A stretch of 64,000 bases of DNA from NCBI GenBank assembly GCA_902596045.1, contig CACJSJ010000001.1:1-64000 (forward strand), given 5' to 3'. Both the position numbers and the translations under genes were made by a program. Shown here one piece after another: positions 7,762-17,225 of the stretch. Position 1 is the stretch's first letter. Each line of letters starts with the position of its first letter. The notes under the pieces were generated by a model. It searched no databases and was not told the origin of the DNA. It saw only the letters and a program-made list of their open reading frames with translations. The stretch is from an uncultured Pelagibacteraceae bacterium (lineage in GTDB: Bacteria; Pseudomonadota; Alphaproteobacteria; Pelagibacterales; Pelagibacteraceae).

Positions 7762-9564
7762 CTAGATAACAGATCTACCCGAAGGCACCCTTACATTATC
7801 AACCATTTTTTGAGTAGCCGCATTTGGAGCTGAAGTCATTAAACTTACAACCACCATTGCTACTAAACTCACTGCAGATCCGAAGATACCGAATGTTAAC
7901 TGTGTAATTCCTAAGAATCCACTTCCACCATTTCGTACCCAAATTAGGTAACCCATACCAGAAATAAGACCTAAAGCCATACCAGCTATAGCACCTTCTC
8001 TGTTAGCTCGTTTCCACCATACACCAAGTACAAGTGGGAAGAACAAACCAGACATCGCAAAGTCAAAAGCCCAAATTACTGAACCTAAGATACCTTGGAT
8101 CTCCATTGCTGCAATAGTTGCTCCAGCAAAACCAATTACTACAAGTAGTACCCTTGCAACAGTTAGTCTTTTTTGAGTTTCTGCCTTTGGATCAATGATC
8201 TTATAATAAACATCATGTGAGATCGCATTAGCAATTGCTAGAATCAAACCATCAGCTGTTGACATGGCAGCAGCCATACCTCCAGCAGCAACTAGACCTG
8301 AGATTACATAAGGCAATCCTGCTATTTCTGGTGTTGCTAATACTACGGCTTTACCACCCATGAAAAACTCATTTAATTCTAGAGTTCCATTTCCGTTAAA
8401 GTCGCTAACAAACATCAAATTAGCTTGGTTCCAGTTTTGATACCAATCTATCGCTTGAACTTCTGCTATTGATTTACCGATAATACCAGTTGGTAATGAT
8501 GGATCAATCAATGACAGTTTAGATAGAGTCGCTAACATTGGAGCAGAAGAATACAATAGGAAGATAAAGAATAATGACCAACCTACTGATTTTCTAGCTG
8601 CTTTTACACTTGGAGTCGTAAAGTATCTCATCATCACGTGAGGCAACGAAGCTGTTCCCATCATCATTGCTAGTGCTAATGAAATAAATGCCCAAGGTGT
8701 AGCATTTACTGCAGAGTGAGCTTTTGTAATTCCAGCTAACCCTTTAGGTACATTTGCTAGATCGGCAGCAGAATTTTTTACAAATCCATACTGTTGTTCT
8801 AATTCACCAATTCTAGCTACTTCATCAGCTAACATAAAGTGAGGGAAAAAACCTGCCCCAATTTCGTTACTGATCCAGAATACTGGAAGTAAGTAAGCTA
8901 TAATTAGTACAATATATTGTGCTACCTGTGTCCAAGTTACCCCTCTCATACCACCAAGCATCGAACAAAGTAAAATACTTACTAGTCCAACGTATACTGC
9001 GTATTGAAATGGAATATCAAGTGCAACAGATGCAATTGTACCTGTAGCGTTAATTTGTGCAGTCACATAAGTAAATGAAGCAACGGTTAAAACTACCACT
9101 GCTAAAAATCTACTAAGATTACCACCGTATCTTGTACCAATAAAATCTGGAACTGTATAACAGCCAAATTTTCTTAGGTATGGTGCTAATAAAGTTGCAA
9201 CTAACACATAACCACCAGTCCAACCTACAAGTAGTGCCATATAACCATAGCCTTTAAAGTAAATACCACCTGCCATTGCAACGAATGAAGCACCAGACAT
9301 CCAGTCTGCTGCTGTCGCCATTCCATTGAATACAGTTGGAACTTGTCTTCCAGCTACGTAATATGCATCTGCTTGAGCTGTCCGTGATAGCCAACCTATT
9401 AATGCATAGATGAATATTGTAAAAGCTACAAAAGCAACACCAATTGCTTTAGCAGTCATACCCATCTGTTCACCAATTGCCATTAAGATTATGAAACCTA
9501 TAAATCCTCCAGTATAGATTCCGTAAACTTTAGGCAAATTATCTATAAATTTACCTTTAATCAT
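7762..9564 (-). CDS. Na+/solute symporter, large subunit (acetate-type SSS family)
   Basis: A 600-aa, roughly 13-helix transporter of the sodium:solute symporter family. RTAQADAYYVAGRQVPTVFNGMATAADWMSGASFVAMAGG and MSTADGLILAIANAISHD are typical of the ActP-like branch that pairs with a small DUF4212 subunit, here encoded directly upstream with overlapping stop/start. acs lies 1 kb away, so acetate or another short carboxylate is a reasonable substrate, but this is inference. Residues 388-399 (DFNGNGTLELNE) have the spacing of an EF-hand calcium loop, in an extramembrane insert before KAVVLATPEIAGLPYV. A hairpin terminator follows the gene. Confidence 0.9.
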   Translation of the reverse strand: MIKGKFIDNLPKVYGIYTGGFIGFIILMAIGEQMGMTAKAIGVAFVAFTIFIYALIGWLSRTAQADAYYVAGRQVPTVFNGMATAADWMSGASFVAMAGGIYFKGYGYMALLVGWTGGYVLVATLLAPYLRKFGCYTVPDFIGTRYGGNLSRFLAVVVLTVASFTYVTAQINATGTIASVALDIPFQYAVYVGLVSILLCSMLGGMRGVTWTQVAQYIVLIIAYLLPVFWISNEIGAGFFPHFMLADEVARIGELEQQYGFVKNSAADLANVPKGLAGITKAHSAVNATPWAFISLALAMMMGTASLPHVMMRYFTTPSVKAARKSVGWSLFFIFLLYSSAPMLATLSKLSLIDPSLPTGIIGKSIAEVQAIDWYQNWNQANLMFVSDFNGNGTLELNEFFMGGKAVVLATPEIAGLPYVISGLVAAGGMAAAMSTADGLILAIANAISHDVYYKIIDPKAETQKRLTVARVLLVVIGFAGATIAAMEIQGILGSVIWAFDFAMSGLFFPLVLGVWWKRANREGAIAGMALGLISGMGYLIWVRNGGSGFLGITQLTFGIFGSAVSLVAMVVVSLMTSAPNAATQKMVDNVRVPSGRSVI

Positions 9565-9824
9565 TAGCTATCCTCACTTTCTGAGAAGCCGAACTCTTCA
9601 TCAATTTTTTCTTGTCTTCCAGCAAACCAAAAAATTAGGATTACGAAAATTCCAAGAGAACCCTGACAAGTGAACCAATAAGTTAAAGGATAACCAAAAG
9701 GTCCTCCAACTTCGTTCATTTCAGCTCCAAAAAGGAAGATGCCAATTGAGAATACAAACCAGATAGCTAAAGTAACGAATAGCAAACCTCTGGTTTTTTC
9801 CCAGTGTTGTTCATTTTTTGACAT
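9564..9824 (-). CDS. DUF4212 small subunit of the Na+/solute symporter
   Basis: An 86-aa protein with two membrane helices. WEKTRGLLFVTLAIWFVFSIGIFLFG and GGPFGYPLTYWFTCQGSLGIFVILIFWFAGRQEKID match the small partner (DUF4212) found next to a subset of sodium/solute symporters. Its last base is shared with the start of the large subunit, so the two are translationally coupled. The role of the small subunit is not established as far as I know. Confidence 0.92.
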   Translation of the reverse strand: MSKNEQHWEKTRGLLFVTLAIWFVFSIGIFLFGAEMNEVGGPFGYPLTYWFTCQGSLGIFVILIFWFAGRQEKIDEEFGFSESEDS

Positions 9825-9947
9825 TTATACCTCTCTCATTAGTTATAACTGGGGAAAAACATACCCATTATGAAAGATAATAAAAGTGTAAAAATTGCTC
9901 ATAATAGTGATTTTTTTGGTTTATAAATCAGGAATAGCGTTGATTTT

Positions 9948-10571
9948 ATGGAAAAATATAAATTTAGTTGGAAAGACTTATCCTTAAATGATTTTAAGAC
10001 TTATTTCTTTTCTTTATTTAAGGCTTTTATTCCTAAAAAAAAAATTAAAAGTTTTGATGAATTAGAAGAATTTATTCAAGAAAAATCAGCCTGGGTTTCC
10101 CAAGTTACCCTTTATGGTTATTTGAAAACTAGAATTGGTACAAGGTATGTTCTTCATTTTGACAATGAAGAATTTATGAAATCTGTAAATTTAGCTAAAT
10201 GGAATATTTATGCTGTCTCTCTTCAAGATCTAACTTTTTTTTCTTTTTCCTATTTAAAAGTTCATTTTAATTTTGAAGAAATGAATAAAACTAAAGAAAT
10301 TTTTCTAAAAATTTTAGATGATGAGACCTCAAATAACATGCCCCTAGATATAATTGAGGAAGCTAAAAAATCTTTTAATGAAAGGTTAGAAAAAATTAAT
10401 TGGGAAAGTTATTATAGTGACATTCCATTCAACCAAAGCGCTTTATCACTATATAAATGGGCTCCAATAGCTGATGAGTTGAAATCATTAGATAGAAAAA
10501 TTGTTTTAAATTCTTCAATTTTAAAATGGGATGTTATTAAAAAAGAATTTAGGGAAAGAATAGAATTTTAA
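9948..10571 (+). CDS. Conserved protein of unknown function
   Basis: A 207-aa soluble protein, rich in Lys and aromatic residues, with no signal peptide or membrane segment. [28 protein letters not shown] and [36 protein letters not shown] look like conserved blocks and I believe similar proteins are found near acs in other alphaproteobacteria, but I cannot name a family. Its stop shares the four bases TTAA with the stop of convergent acs. It is divergent from the symporter operon, with about 120 bases between. Confidence 0.75.
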   Translation: MEKYKFSWKDLSLNDFKTYFFSLFKAFIPKKKIKSFDELEEFIQEKSAWVSQVTLYGYLKTRIGTRYVLHFDNEEFMKSVNLAKWNIYAVSLQDLTFFSFSYLKVHFNFEEMNKTKEIFLKILDDETSNNMPLDIIEEAKKSFNERLEKINWESYYSDIPFNQSALSLYKWAPIADELKSLDRKIVLNSSILKWDVIKKEFRERIEF

Positions 10572-12673
10572 ATATTTTTCCGATTATCTACTAAACTTTC
10601 AACAACACTAGGATCAGCTAAAGTTGTAGTATCACCTAATTGGCTATGTTCATTAGCTGCAATTTTTCTTAAAATTCTTCTCATAATTTTACCAGATCTT
10701 GTTTTTGGTAATCCAGGAGTAAAATGAATTAAATCAGGTGTTGCAAGTGGACCTATTTGTTTTCTAACCCAAAGTTTTAAATCTCTTTCAAGCTCCCCAG
10801 TTTCTGACTCGCCTGCATTTAAAGTTACATAGCAATATAAACCATTACCTTTTATATCATGAGGATATCCAACAACAGCAGCTTCAGCTACTTTAGGATG
10901 TGCAACAAAAGCACTTTCAATTTCTGCAGTTCCTAGATTATGTCCAGATACAATAATTACATCGTCAACTCTTCCGGTGATCCAATAATATCCATCCTTA
11001 TCTCTTTTGCATCCATCACCAGTAAAATATTTTCCTTCAAATTGAGAAAAATATGTGTCTATAAATCTTTGATGGTCTCCATAAACTGTTCTCATTTGAC
11101 CTGGCCATGACTGAGAAATACAAAGTCTTCCTTCGCCAGCCCCCTTTATTTCTTTCCCCTCTTTATTTAGAAGTGCAGGTTTAATTCCATAAAAAGGCTT
11201 TGTAGCTGAACCAGGTTTTAAAGGCATTGCTCCTGTCTGAGGTGCTATCATTATTCCACCTGTTTCTGTTTGCCACCATGTATCAACAATTGGACATTTA
11301 GAATTTCCAACAGTTTTGTAATACCACATCCAAGCTTCAGGGTTTATTGGTTCTCCCACTGTTCCTAATAGTTTTAAGGATTTTCTTGAAGTCTTGGCAA
11401 CAGGTCCATCACCCTCCCTCATTAATGCTCTTATAGCTGTTGGGGCAGTATAGAAAGTATTAACTTTATATTTATCAATTATCTGCCACCACCTTGAAGT
11501 ATCAGGATAATTAGGAATACCTTCGAACATTATAGTTGTTGCACCATTAGCAAGAGGTCCATAAATAATATAACTATGTCCCGTGACCCAACCAATATCA
11601 GCGGTACACCAATAAATATCTTTTGGTTTATAATTAAAAATATACTGATGTGTCATAGATGCGTAAACCATATAACCACCAGTAGTATGTAATACTCCTT
11701 TGGGTTTGCCAGTTGATCCAGAAGTATAAAGTATAAATAAAGGATCCTCTGCATTCATTTCTTCTGGTTCACAATGAGAAGAAACATCTTTAATTAAATC
11801 ATGATACCAAATATCTCTTTGACTATTCCATCCAATTTCATTCCCTGTTCTTTTTACCACAATACATTTTTTCACATTCGGACAGTTTTGTAATGCTTCA
11901 TCAGTTGTTGCTTTTAAAGGAATTGTTTTTCCCCCTCTAATACCTTCGTCAGCTGTAATAATATATTCTGACTCACAATCGTTAACTCTGCCAGATATAG
12001 AGTCTGCAGAAAATCCTCCAAAAATGATGGAATGAACAGCACCAATTCTCGCACAAGCTAACATTAAAATTGCTAACTCAGGTATCATTGTTAGATAAAT
12101 AGTTACCCGATCACCTTTTTTAATTCCTAATTTTTTTAAACCATTTGCAGCCTTAGATACTTTTTGGTGAAGTTGTTTATATGAAATTTTTTGACCATCT
12201 TTAGGATCGTCTCCAGCCCAAATTATTGCAGTCTTATCTTTTTTATCTTTTAAATGTCTATCAATACAGTTTGCTGATGCATTTAAGGTTCCATCATGGA
12301 ACCATTTAATTTTAACATCCTTAGAGCTATATTTTACCTCTTTAATTTTTTTATAAGGTTTTATCCAAGTTATTCTTTTTCCCTCTTTTTTCCAAAAATT
12401 ATCATTATTTTTTATCGATTCACTATATTTTTTTTGATATTGAGCTTTACTTGCTAAACTTGCTCTTATCCATTCAGGTTTACTTTTGATAATTAATTCA
12501 GCTGGTGAGTCTCTATTTTCATTTTTTTTATTTTTAGAAGCTTTTCTTTTTACTTTTCTTCTAACTGATTTTTTTTTAGACGTTTTTCTTTTTACTTTTC
12601 TTCTAACCGATTTTTTTTTAGAAGTTTTTCTTTTTACATTTCTTTTTTTCTTTTTTTTTGGCATAAATTTCAA
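10568..12673 (-). CDS. acs: Acetyl-CoA synthetase with Lys/Arg-rich repeat N-terminus
   Basis: A 701-aa AMP-forming enzyme that makes acetyl-CoA from acetate. [20 protein letters not shown] is the AMP-binding loop, WWQTETGG and [17 protein letters not shown] follow in order, and [17 protein letters not shown] contains the lysine that is acetylated for regulation in homologues. The catalytic part (from about residue 60) is normal; before it lies a basic extension made of [14 protein letters not shown] repeats, with no alternative ATG after it until well inside the domain. Start may be the ATG at 12673 or at 12664 (MPKKKKK). The symporter at 7762 is a plausible supplier of acetate. Confidence 0.97.
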   Translation of the reverse strand: MKFMPKKKKKRNVKRKTSKKKSVRRKVKRKTSKKKSVRRKVKRKASKNKKNENRDSPAELIIKSKPEWIRASLASKAQYQKKYSESIKNNDNFWKKEGKRITWIKPYKKIKEVKYSSKDVKIKWFHDGTLNASANCIDRHLKDKKDKTAIIWAGDDPKDGQKISYKQLHQKVSKAANGLKKLGIKKGDRVTIYLTMIPELAILMLACARIGAVHSIIFGGFSADSISGRVNDCESEYIITADEGIRGGKTIPLKATTDEALQNCPNVKKCIVVKRTGNEIGWNSQRDIWYHDLIKDVSSHCEPEEMNAEDPLFILYTSGSTGKPKGVLHTTGGYMVYASMTHQYIFNYKPKDIYWCTADIGWVTGHSYIIYGPLANGATTIMFEGIPNYPDTSRWWQIIDKYKVNTFYTAPTAIRALMREGDGPVAKTSRKSLKLLGTVGEPINPEAWMWYYKTVGNSKCPIVDTWWQTETGGIMIAPQTGAMPLKPGSATKPFYGIKPALLNKEGKEIKGAGEGRLCISQSWPGQMRTVYGDHQRFIDTYFSQFEGKYFTGDGCKRDKDGYYWITGRVDDVIIVSGHNLGTAEIESAFVAHPKVAEAAVVGYPHDIKGNGLYCYVTLNAGESETGELERDLKLWVRKQIGPLATPDLIHFTPGLPKTRSGKIMRRILRKIAANEHSQLGDTTTLADPSVVESLVDNRKNI
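12541..12641 (-). repeat. acs: Tandem 42-bp repeat coding for the basic Acs N-terminus
   Basis: Two near-identical 42-bp units (12541-12582 and 12583-12624; I count 3 differences) and a partial third, each coding 14 residues of the form [14 protein letters not shown]. Being a multiple of three, unit gain or loss keeps the reading frame, so copy number may vary between strains. Confidence 0.85.
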
Positions 12674-12681
12674 ATTTAAAA

Positions 12682-13095
12682 CTAAATCTTACCCATCTTA
12701 TTCAAGATTTTCCAGCTTTTAGAGTCAATTGGCATTACAGACAATCTGCTTTGTTTTATTAGTGCTAAATGGCTTAATTGCTTGTTTTTCTTTATCTCAT
12801 CAAGATTAACAGGTTTTTTTAATTTGTGTAAATACTTAACTGTTACAGCAACAAAACGACCTGATTTATCTGTTTTGTCTAAATATGCTTCTTTGATAAC
12901 TTCTACAACTCCTACAATCTCTTTTCCAATATTTGAATGATAAAAAAAACACAGATCCCCTTTTTTCATTGTTCTTAAATTTTTTGCAGCCTGATAGTTT
13001 CGTACACCATCCCATGCCGATCCTCTTACACCAGCTTTTTTTTGTTGATCTATTGACCAGACATCTGGTTCTGATTTCATTAACCAGTATTTCAT
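12682..13095 (-). CDS. EVE domain protein
   Basis: A 137-aa protein consisting of one EVE (PUA-like) domain: [42 protein letters not shown] and [10 protein letters not shown] are the family's conserved blocks. EVE domains bind modified bases in nucleic acids in characterised cases; the target here is not known. Its ATG overlaps the stop of tsaD by one base, so it is the last gene of a tsaD-EVE unit. Confidence 0.93.
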   Translation of the reverse strand: MKYWLMKSEPDVWSIDQQKKAGVRGSAWDGVRNYQAAKNLRTMKKGDLCFFYHSNIGKEIVGVVEVIKEAYLDKTDKSGRFVAVTVKYLHKLKKPVNLDEIKKNKQLSHLALIKQSRLSVMPIDSKSWKILNKMGKI

Positions 13096-14168
13096 TATAA
13101 TTGAATCCCAGCACCTTTTAAAAAAGCAGCATCTTCGTCAAGGGGCCATCTTGGTTTAGCAGGATGATCTAATTTACTAAATTTTTTTAATTTTAATTTT
13201 TCTAAACCAACCATTGCAATCATCGCAGCATTATCACCGCACAACTCAATTGGAGGAAATATACTTTGATAATTTTTTTCAGAACATAAATCTGTTAGCA
13301 TAGATCTTATTTTTTTATTCGCAGCTACCCCACCTGCGACTACGAATATTTTTTCTTTTGGTCTACTTTGTTTTTCAAATTCACTAAAGGCTATCTTAGT
13401 TTTCTTGTATAAAATTTCATTAATAGTTTTCTGAAATGATGCAGCAAGATCAAATTTTTCTTGTTCGGTCTTAATATCTTTAGTTATTTTTAGAATTGCA
13501 GTTTTAAGACCAGAAAAAGATAAGTTACACCCACCTTTATGGAATATTGGTTTTGGTAAATCATATTTGTTTGGGTCACCTTTTTTAGCCATAATTTCTA
13601 TTTGTGGACCGCCAGGAAATTCTACTCCTAAAAGTTTTGCAGTTTTATCAAAAGCCTCACCTAATGCATCATCAATTGTTGTTCCTAATCTTTTATATTT
13701 TCCAAGCCCTTGAACATTTAAAAATTGTGAATGTCCACCTGAAATTAACAAGAGTAAGTATGGATAGTTTATATTTGAACTAATTTTCGGACTAAGTGCA
13801 TGACCTTCTAAATGATTGACGGCGATGAAAGGTTTGTTTAGTGAAGCAGCAAAAGCTTTACCAAAACTTAATCCTACAGATAAGCAAACGATTAAACCTG
13901 GACCAGCTGTAGAGGCAACGGCATCAATTTCTTCAATATTTTTTCCACTTTTATCAATTGCTTTTTGAACTATCCAATCTATTTTTTCCATATGTGATCT
14001 AGCAGCTAACTCAGGAACCACCCCACCAAAATCTTTATGCACATCAACTTGGCTTGAAATGATATTAGATAAAATAATTGGGGTTCCTTGTTCATTTTCA
14101 GTTATTAGAGATGCAGCGGTTTCATCACAACTGGATTCTATACCTAGAATTAAGGGTTTTTTATTCAT
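13095..14168 (-). CDS. tsaD: tRNA N6-threonylcarbamoyladenosine (t6A37) synthase subunit TsaD
   Basis: A 357-aa Kae1/Qri7/TsaD ATPase-fold enzyme that transfers threonylcarbamoyl to A37 of ANN-decoding tRNAs. GIESSCDETAASL starts the nucleotide fold; HLEGHALSP provides the two metal-binding His residues, LISGGHSQFL and FVVAGGVAANKKIR are also conserved. Length is as expected. It is divergent from hemC, an arrangement usual in alphaproteobacteria, with 55 bases in between. Confidence 0.97.
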   Translation of the reverse strand: MNKKPLILGIESSCDETAASLITENEQGTPIILSNIISSQVDVHKDFGGVVPELAARSHMEKIDWIVQKAIDKSGKNIEEIDAVASTAGPGLIVCLSVGLSFGKAFAASLNKPFIAVNHLEGHALSPKISSNINYPYLLLLISGGHSQFLNVQGLGKYKRLGTTIDDALGEAFDKTAKLLGVEFPGGPQIEIMAKKGDPNKYDLPKPIFHKGGCNLSFSGLKTAILKITKDIKTEQEKFDLAASFQKTINEILYKKTKIAFSEFEKQSRPKEKIFVVAGGVAANKKIRSMLTDLCSEKNYQSIFPPIELCGDNAAMIAMVGLEKLKLKKFSKLDHPAKPRWPLDEDAAFLKGAGIQL

Positions 14169-14223
14169 TCAATTAGTTTTTATTAATTGTACAATCTCAA
14201 TACAAGTAAGAAATAAATTTATT

Positions 14224-15141
14224 ATGAATAATAAAATAACAATAGGATCAAGAGGAAGCAAGTTAGCATTAATTTATGCACAAATTGCCAAAGATAAGAT
14301 CATTCAAAATACCAATTTAAAAGATCAAGATATTTTAATTAAAAAAATTACCACCAAAGGTGACCAAGCTCAGGATATAAGATTATCAGAAGTGGGAGGT
14401 AAAGGTTTATTTTCAACAAATATAGAAAAAGAGTTACAAGAAAAAAAAATTGATATAGCGGTCCATGCTCTAAAAGATTTACCAGCAATAGAGACAACAA
14501 GTTTAATGATTGATACTTTTTTAGAAAGAAATGATCCAAGAGAGATTTTAATTACAAAAGATAAAAAAAAACTAAAAGAATTAAAATCAAATTCAATTAT
14601 TGGAACCTCTTCTTTGCGAAGAGAATTTCAAATCAAAAATATGAGAAGTGATCTAAACTGTAAAATAATAAGAGGTAATGTCGACACTAGAATTAAAAAA
14701 CTTTATGATGGTTTGTATGATGGAATAATTTTGTCTTATGCAGGAATTAAATCTTTAGAAATAGAGGATAAAGTTACCGAAGTATTTTCAACATCAGAAA
14801 TAATTCCTAGCGCAGGACAGGGTATTATTGCACTTCAATGCCGTGATAATGATAATAAAATAATTTCAATATTAGAAAAGATTAATGATAAAAAAACATT
14901 TGAAAGAGCTCATGCTGAAAGAAATGTTCTTAAAGTTTTAGAGGGGGACTGTGAAACAGCTGTAGGAGTCCATTCATTTATGGAGGATGATAATATAGTC
15001 TTAGAGGCAGAGCTTTTTTCTTTAGATGGTAGTCAGAGATTTTATGAAAAAAAAACATCAAAAATAAGTGATGCAAAAAAATTAGGTTTGAAAGTTGGAG
15101 AAATATTAAAAAAAAGATCAAATAATTCTTATAAAAAATAA
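14224..15141 (+). CDS. hemC: Hydroxymethylbilane synthase (porphobilinogen deaminase)
   Basis: A 305-aa haem-pathway enzyme that polymerises four porphobilinogens. TIGSRGSKLALIYAQ is the N-terminal signature, VHALKDLP and GTSSLRREFQIKNMR carry substrate-binding residues, and LEGDCETAVG holds the Cys to which the dipyrromethane cofactor is attached. The track start at 14059 runs back through tsaD; the ATG at 14224 gives the normal family N-terminus. hemD follows after 1 base. Confidence 0.96.
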   Translation: MNNKITIGSRGSKLALIYAQIAKDKIIQNTNLKDQDILIKKITTKGDQAQDIRLSEVGGKGLFSTNIEKELQEKKIDIAVHALKDLPAIETTSLMIDTFLERNDPREILITKDKKKLKELKSNSIIGTSSLRREFQIKNMRSDLNCKIIRGNVDTRIKKLYDGLYDGIILSYAGIKSLEIEDKVTEVFSTSEIIPSAGQGIIALQCRDNDNKIISILEKINDKKTFERAHAERNVLKVLEGDCETAVGVHSFMEDDNIVLEAELFSLDGSQRFYEKKTSKISDAKKLGLKVGEILKKRSNNSYKK

Positions 15142-15142
15142 T

Positions 15143-15841
15143 ATGCATATTCTATTAACTAGACCGTTAGAAGATTGTCACGAAATGATACTAAAACTAA
15201 AATCTTTGGGACATCGAGTTTCTCATCTTCCACTTATAAATATAAATAAGTTAGATTATGAGCATATTAATTTTTTAGATTACAAAGGAATAATTTTTAC
15301 AAGTGCTAATGCAGTAAAATTTTTAAATTTGAAAAATATTGATAAAAACCTTTTATGTTTCTGTGTAGGTACTGCTACAGAAAAAAAAGCTAGAAGTGTT
15401 GGTTTTCAAAATGTGATAGCTGCAGAAGGTAATGTAGAAAATTTAAAGGAATTGATTTTACAAAATTTTGAACAAAAAATTGGTAACTTAATTTATGTAA
15501 GTGGAGAAACAATCTCCACAGATCTTGATCATCAATTAATGAAAGAAGGATATAATATTAAAAGAATTATAAATTATCGGACTAGTCATAATGAAAAATT
15601 TGATGAAAATTTTATTGAAGTTTTAAAGTCCGATATGCCCGACATAGTTTATGTATATTCCAAAAACAGTGCATCTAGCTTTTTAAAATTTATTAAAGTT
15701 TATAAGTCCGAATCTCTATGGATGAACACAAATTTAATGTGTTTAGGCGAAAAAACCTCATCAATATTGAATGAAATTAAATGGAAGAAAATTTTTCTTT
15801 TTAACCCTGGAGAAGAGGAGTTTTTGTTATATAAAATTTAG
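15143..15841 (+). CDS. hemD: Uroporphyrinogen-III synthase
   Basis: A 232-aa two-lobed protein. MHILLTRPLEDCHEMILKLKSLGHRV, GIIFTSANAVKF, and the second-lobe segment DIVYVYSKNSASSFLKF are the recognisable positions of this poorly conserved family. It cyclises hydroxymethylbilane with inversion of ring D. Placement directly after hemC supports the call. Confidence 0.9.
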   Translation: MHILLTRPLEDCHEMILKLKSLGHRVSHLPLININKLDYEHINFLDYKGIIFTSANAVKFLNLKNIDKNLLCFCVGTATEKKARSVGFQNVIAAEGNVENLKELILQNFEQKIGNLIYVSGETISTDLDHQLMKEGYNIKRIINYRTSHNEKFDENFIEVLKSDMPDIVYVYSKNSASSFLKFIKVYKSESLWMNTNLMCLGEKTSSILNEIKWKKIFLFNPGEEEFLLYKI

Positions 15842-15843
15842 CT

Positions 15844-16929
15844 ATGGAAATAATAAATAATTTTTCTGAAATTTTTTTGTCTGTATGGAATAAAGGAATT
15901 CTTGGAGTTGATATTTTTCAAATTTTAATAGGAATAGGAATATTTCTAATATTTTTAATATTTAGAGGTTTAATAAGTAAATTAATAATTAAAAAATTAG
16001 AGATAATTTCAAAAAGAACAACAAATAAACTAGATGATACTTTTGTAAAAGCGTTAGTAGGGCCAGCAAGGTTTCTACCGATCGTTTTAGGTTTTTTTAT
16101 AGCAAGTTATTACATGACTTTTTCAAGTGAAGGTCGAGAAGTAGCAGATACAATTAATAGAACCTTAATTACCATCTTAATTTTTTGGGTTATTCATCAA
16201 ATAATTGAACCTATTTCTTATATTTTAAGTGGATTAGATAAAATTTTAACAAGGGAATTAATTGGCTGGATTATAAAATCTCTTAAAATTTTAATTTTTA
16301 TTTTAGGACTCGCAGCCGTGCTAGAATTGTGGGGAATAAAAATTGGCCCAATTATTGCAGGACTTGGATTATTTGGTGTAGCTGTAGCCTTAGGTGCACA
16401 AGATCTATTTAAAAATTTGATTTCAGGAATTTTAGTCCTTGTTGAAAAAAGATTTAAAATAGGAGATTGGATTTTAGTAGATGGAATAATAGAGGGAATA
16501 GTTGAAAAAATTGGATTTCGATCAACTACAATTCGAAAATTTGATAAATCGTTAGCAATAATTCCAAATTTTCAATTTGCAGAAAACGCAGTTGTGAATG
16601 TAAGCGAAACTTCAAACTGGTTAATAAGTTGGATTATCACTCTTCAATATGACACAACAGTTAATCAGCTAAAAACTATTCGAAATCAAATTGAAGATCA
16701 TATTAAAAAAAGTGAAGATTTTGATATCAATATTGGAATCGCAGTAAGAGTTGATAAATTTTCAGATAGTTCAATTGATATGTATGTTCGTTGTTTTACA
16801 AAATCAGATAGCTGGAATGAATGGCTTGCAGTAAAAGAAAGGTTGGCTATAGAAATTAAAAAGATTGTAGAAAACAACAAAGCATCTTTTGCTTTTCCTA
16901 GCCAGTCTATTTATATCGAAAAGAAATGA
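15844..16929 (+). CDS. MscS-family mechanosensitive ion channel
   Basis: A 361-aa inner-membrane protein with about four to five helices and a C-terminal beta/alpha domain. GPIIAGLGLFGVAVALGAQDLFKNLISGILVLVEKRFKIGDWI is the pore helix and start of the Sm-like beta domain of MscS; VEKIGFRSTTIRKFDKSLAIIPN continues the pattern. It would release solutes on hypo-osmotic shock. It starts 2 bases after hemD and overlaps YggT by 4 bases (ATGA). Confidence 0.93.
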   Translation: MEIINNFSEIFLSVWNKGILGVDIFQILIGIGIFLIFLIFRGLISKLIIKKLEIISKRTTNKLDDTFVKALVGPARFLPIVLGFFIASYYMTFSSEGREVADTINRTLITILIFWVIHQIIEPISYILSGLDKILTRELIGWIIKSLKILIFILGLAAVLELWGIKIGPIIAGLGLFGVAVALGAQDLFKNLISGILVLVEKRFKIGDWILVDGIIEGIVEKIGFRSTTIRKFDKSLAIIPNFQFAENAVVNVSETSNWLISWIITLQYDTTVNQLKTIRNQIEDHIKKSEDFDINIGIAVRVDKFSDSSIDMYVRCFTKSDSWNEWLAVKERLAIEIKKIVENNKASFAFPSQSIYIEKK

Positions 16930-17216
16930 TTGCTATTTTTTATCTAGCACTACAAATTTTAAAACTTTATTCCTATGTTGTAATAGCTAATGTCGTGATA
17001 AGTTGGTTAATTGCTTTTAATATTTTAAATACCCATAATAGATTTGTTTATTCAATATTAGAGCTTACATATAGATTAACTGATCCATTTCTTAATCGAA
17101 TTAGAAGATTTCTGCCTAATTTAGGTTCTTTAGATATCTCTCCAATTATACTTCTTTTATTGATTTGGTTTATTGAAATGTGTATGAAGCTCTACATTGC
17201 ACCAATGATTTTTTAA
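16926..17216 (+). CDS. YggT family membrane protein
   Basis: A 96-aa protein with two long hydrophobic stretches flanking YRLTDPFLNRIRRFLPNLGSLDISPIILLLLIWF, the diagnostic loop of the YggT family ('TDP.L..IRR..P..G..D.SP'). Role in cells is not settled; links to osmotic tolerance have been suggested for homologues. It overlaps the MscS-type gene by 4 bases and precedes folD by 9. Confidence 0.93.
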   Translation: MIAIFYLALQILKLYSYVVIANVVISWLIAFNILNTHNRFVYSILELTYRLTDPFLNRIRRFLPNLGSLDISPIILLLLIWFIEMCMKLYIAPMIF

Positions 17217-17225
17217 GAAAGTATA

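Noticed and set aside
12486-12722. 78-aa plus-strand ORF, Phe/Leu-rich, looks like a membrane protein
   Set aside because: It is the antisense reading of the Lys/Arg repeat at the start of acs; the hydrophobic pattern is a by-product of the A-rich codons.
14059-14223. Long N-terminal extension of hemC in the track
   Set aside because: It runs through the tsaD start on the other strand; the ATG at 14224 begins the conserved TIGSRGSKLAL.
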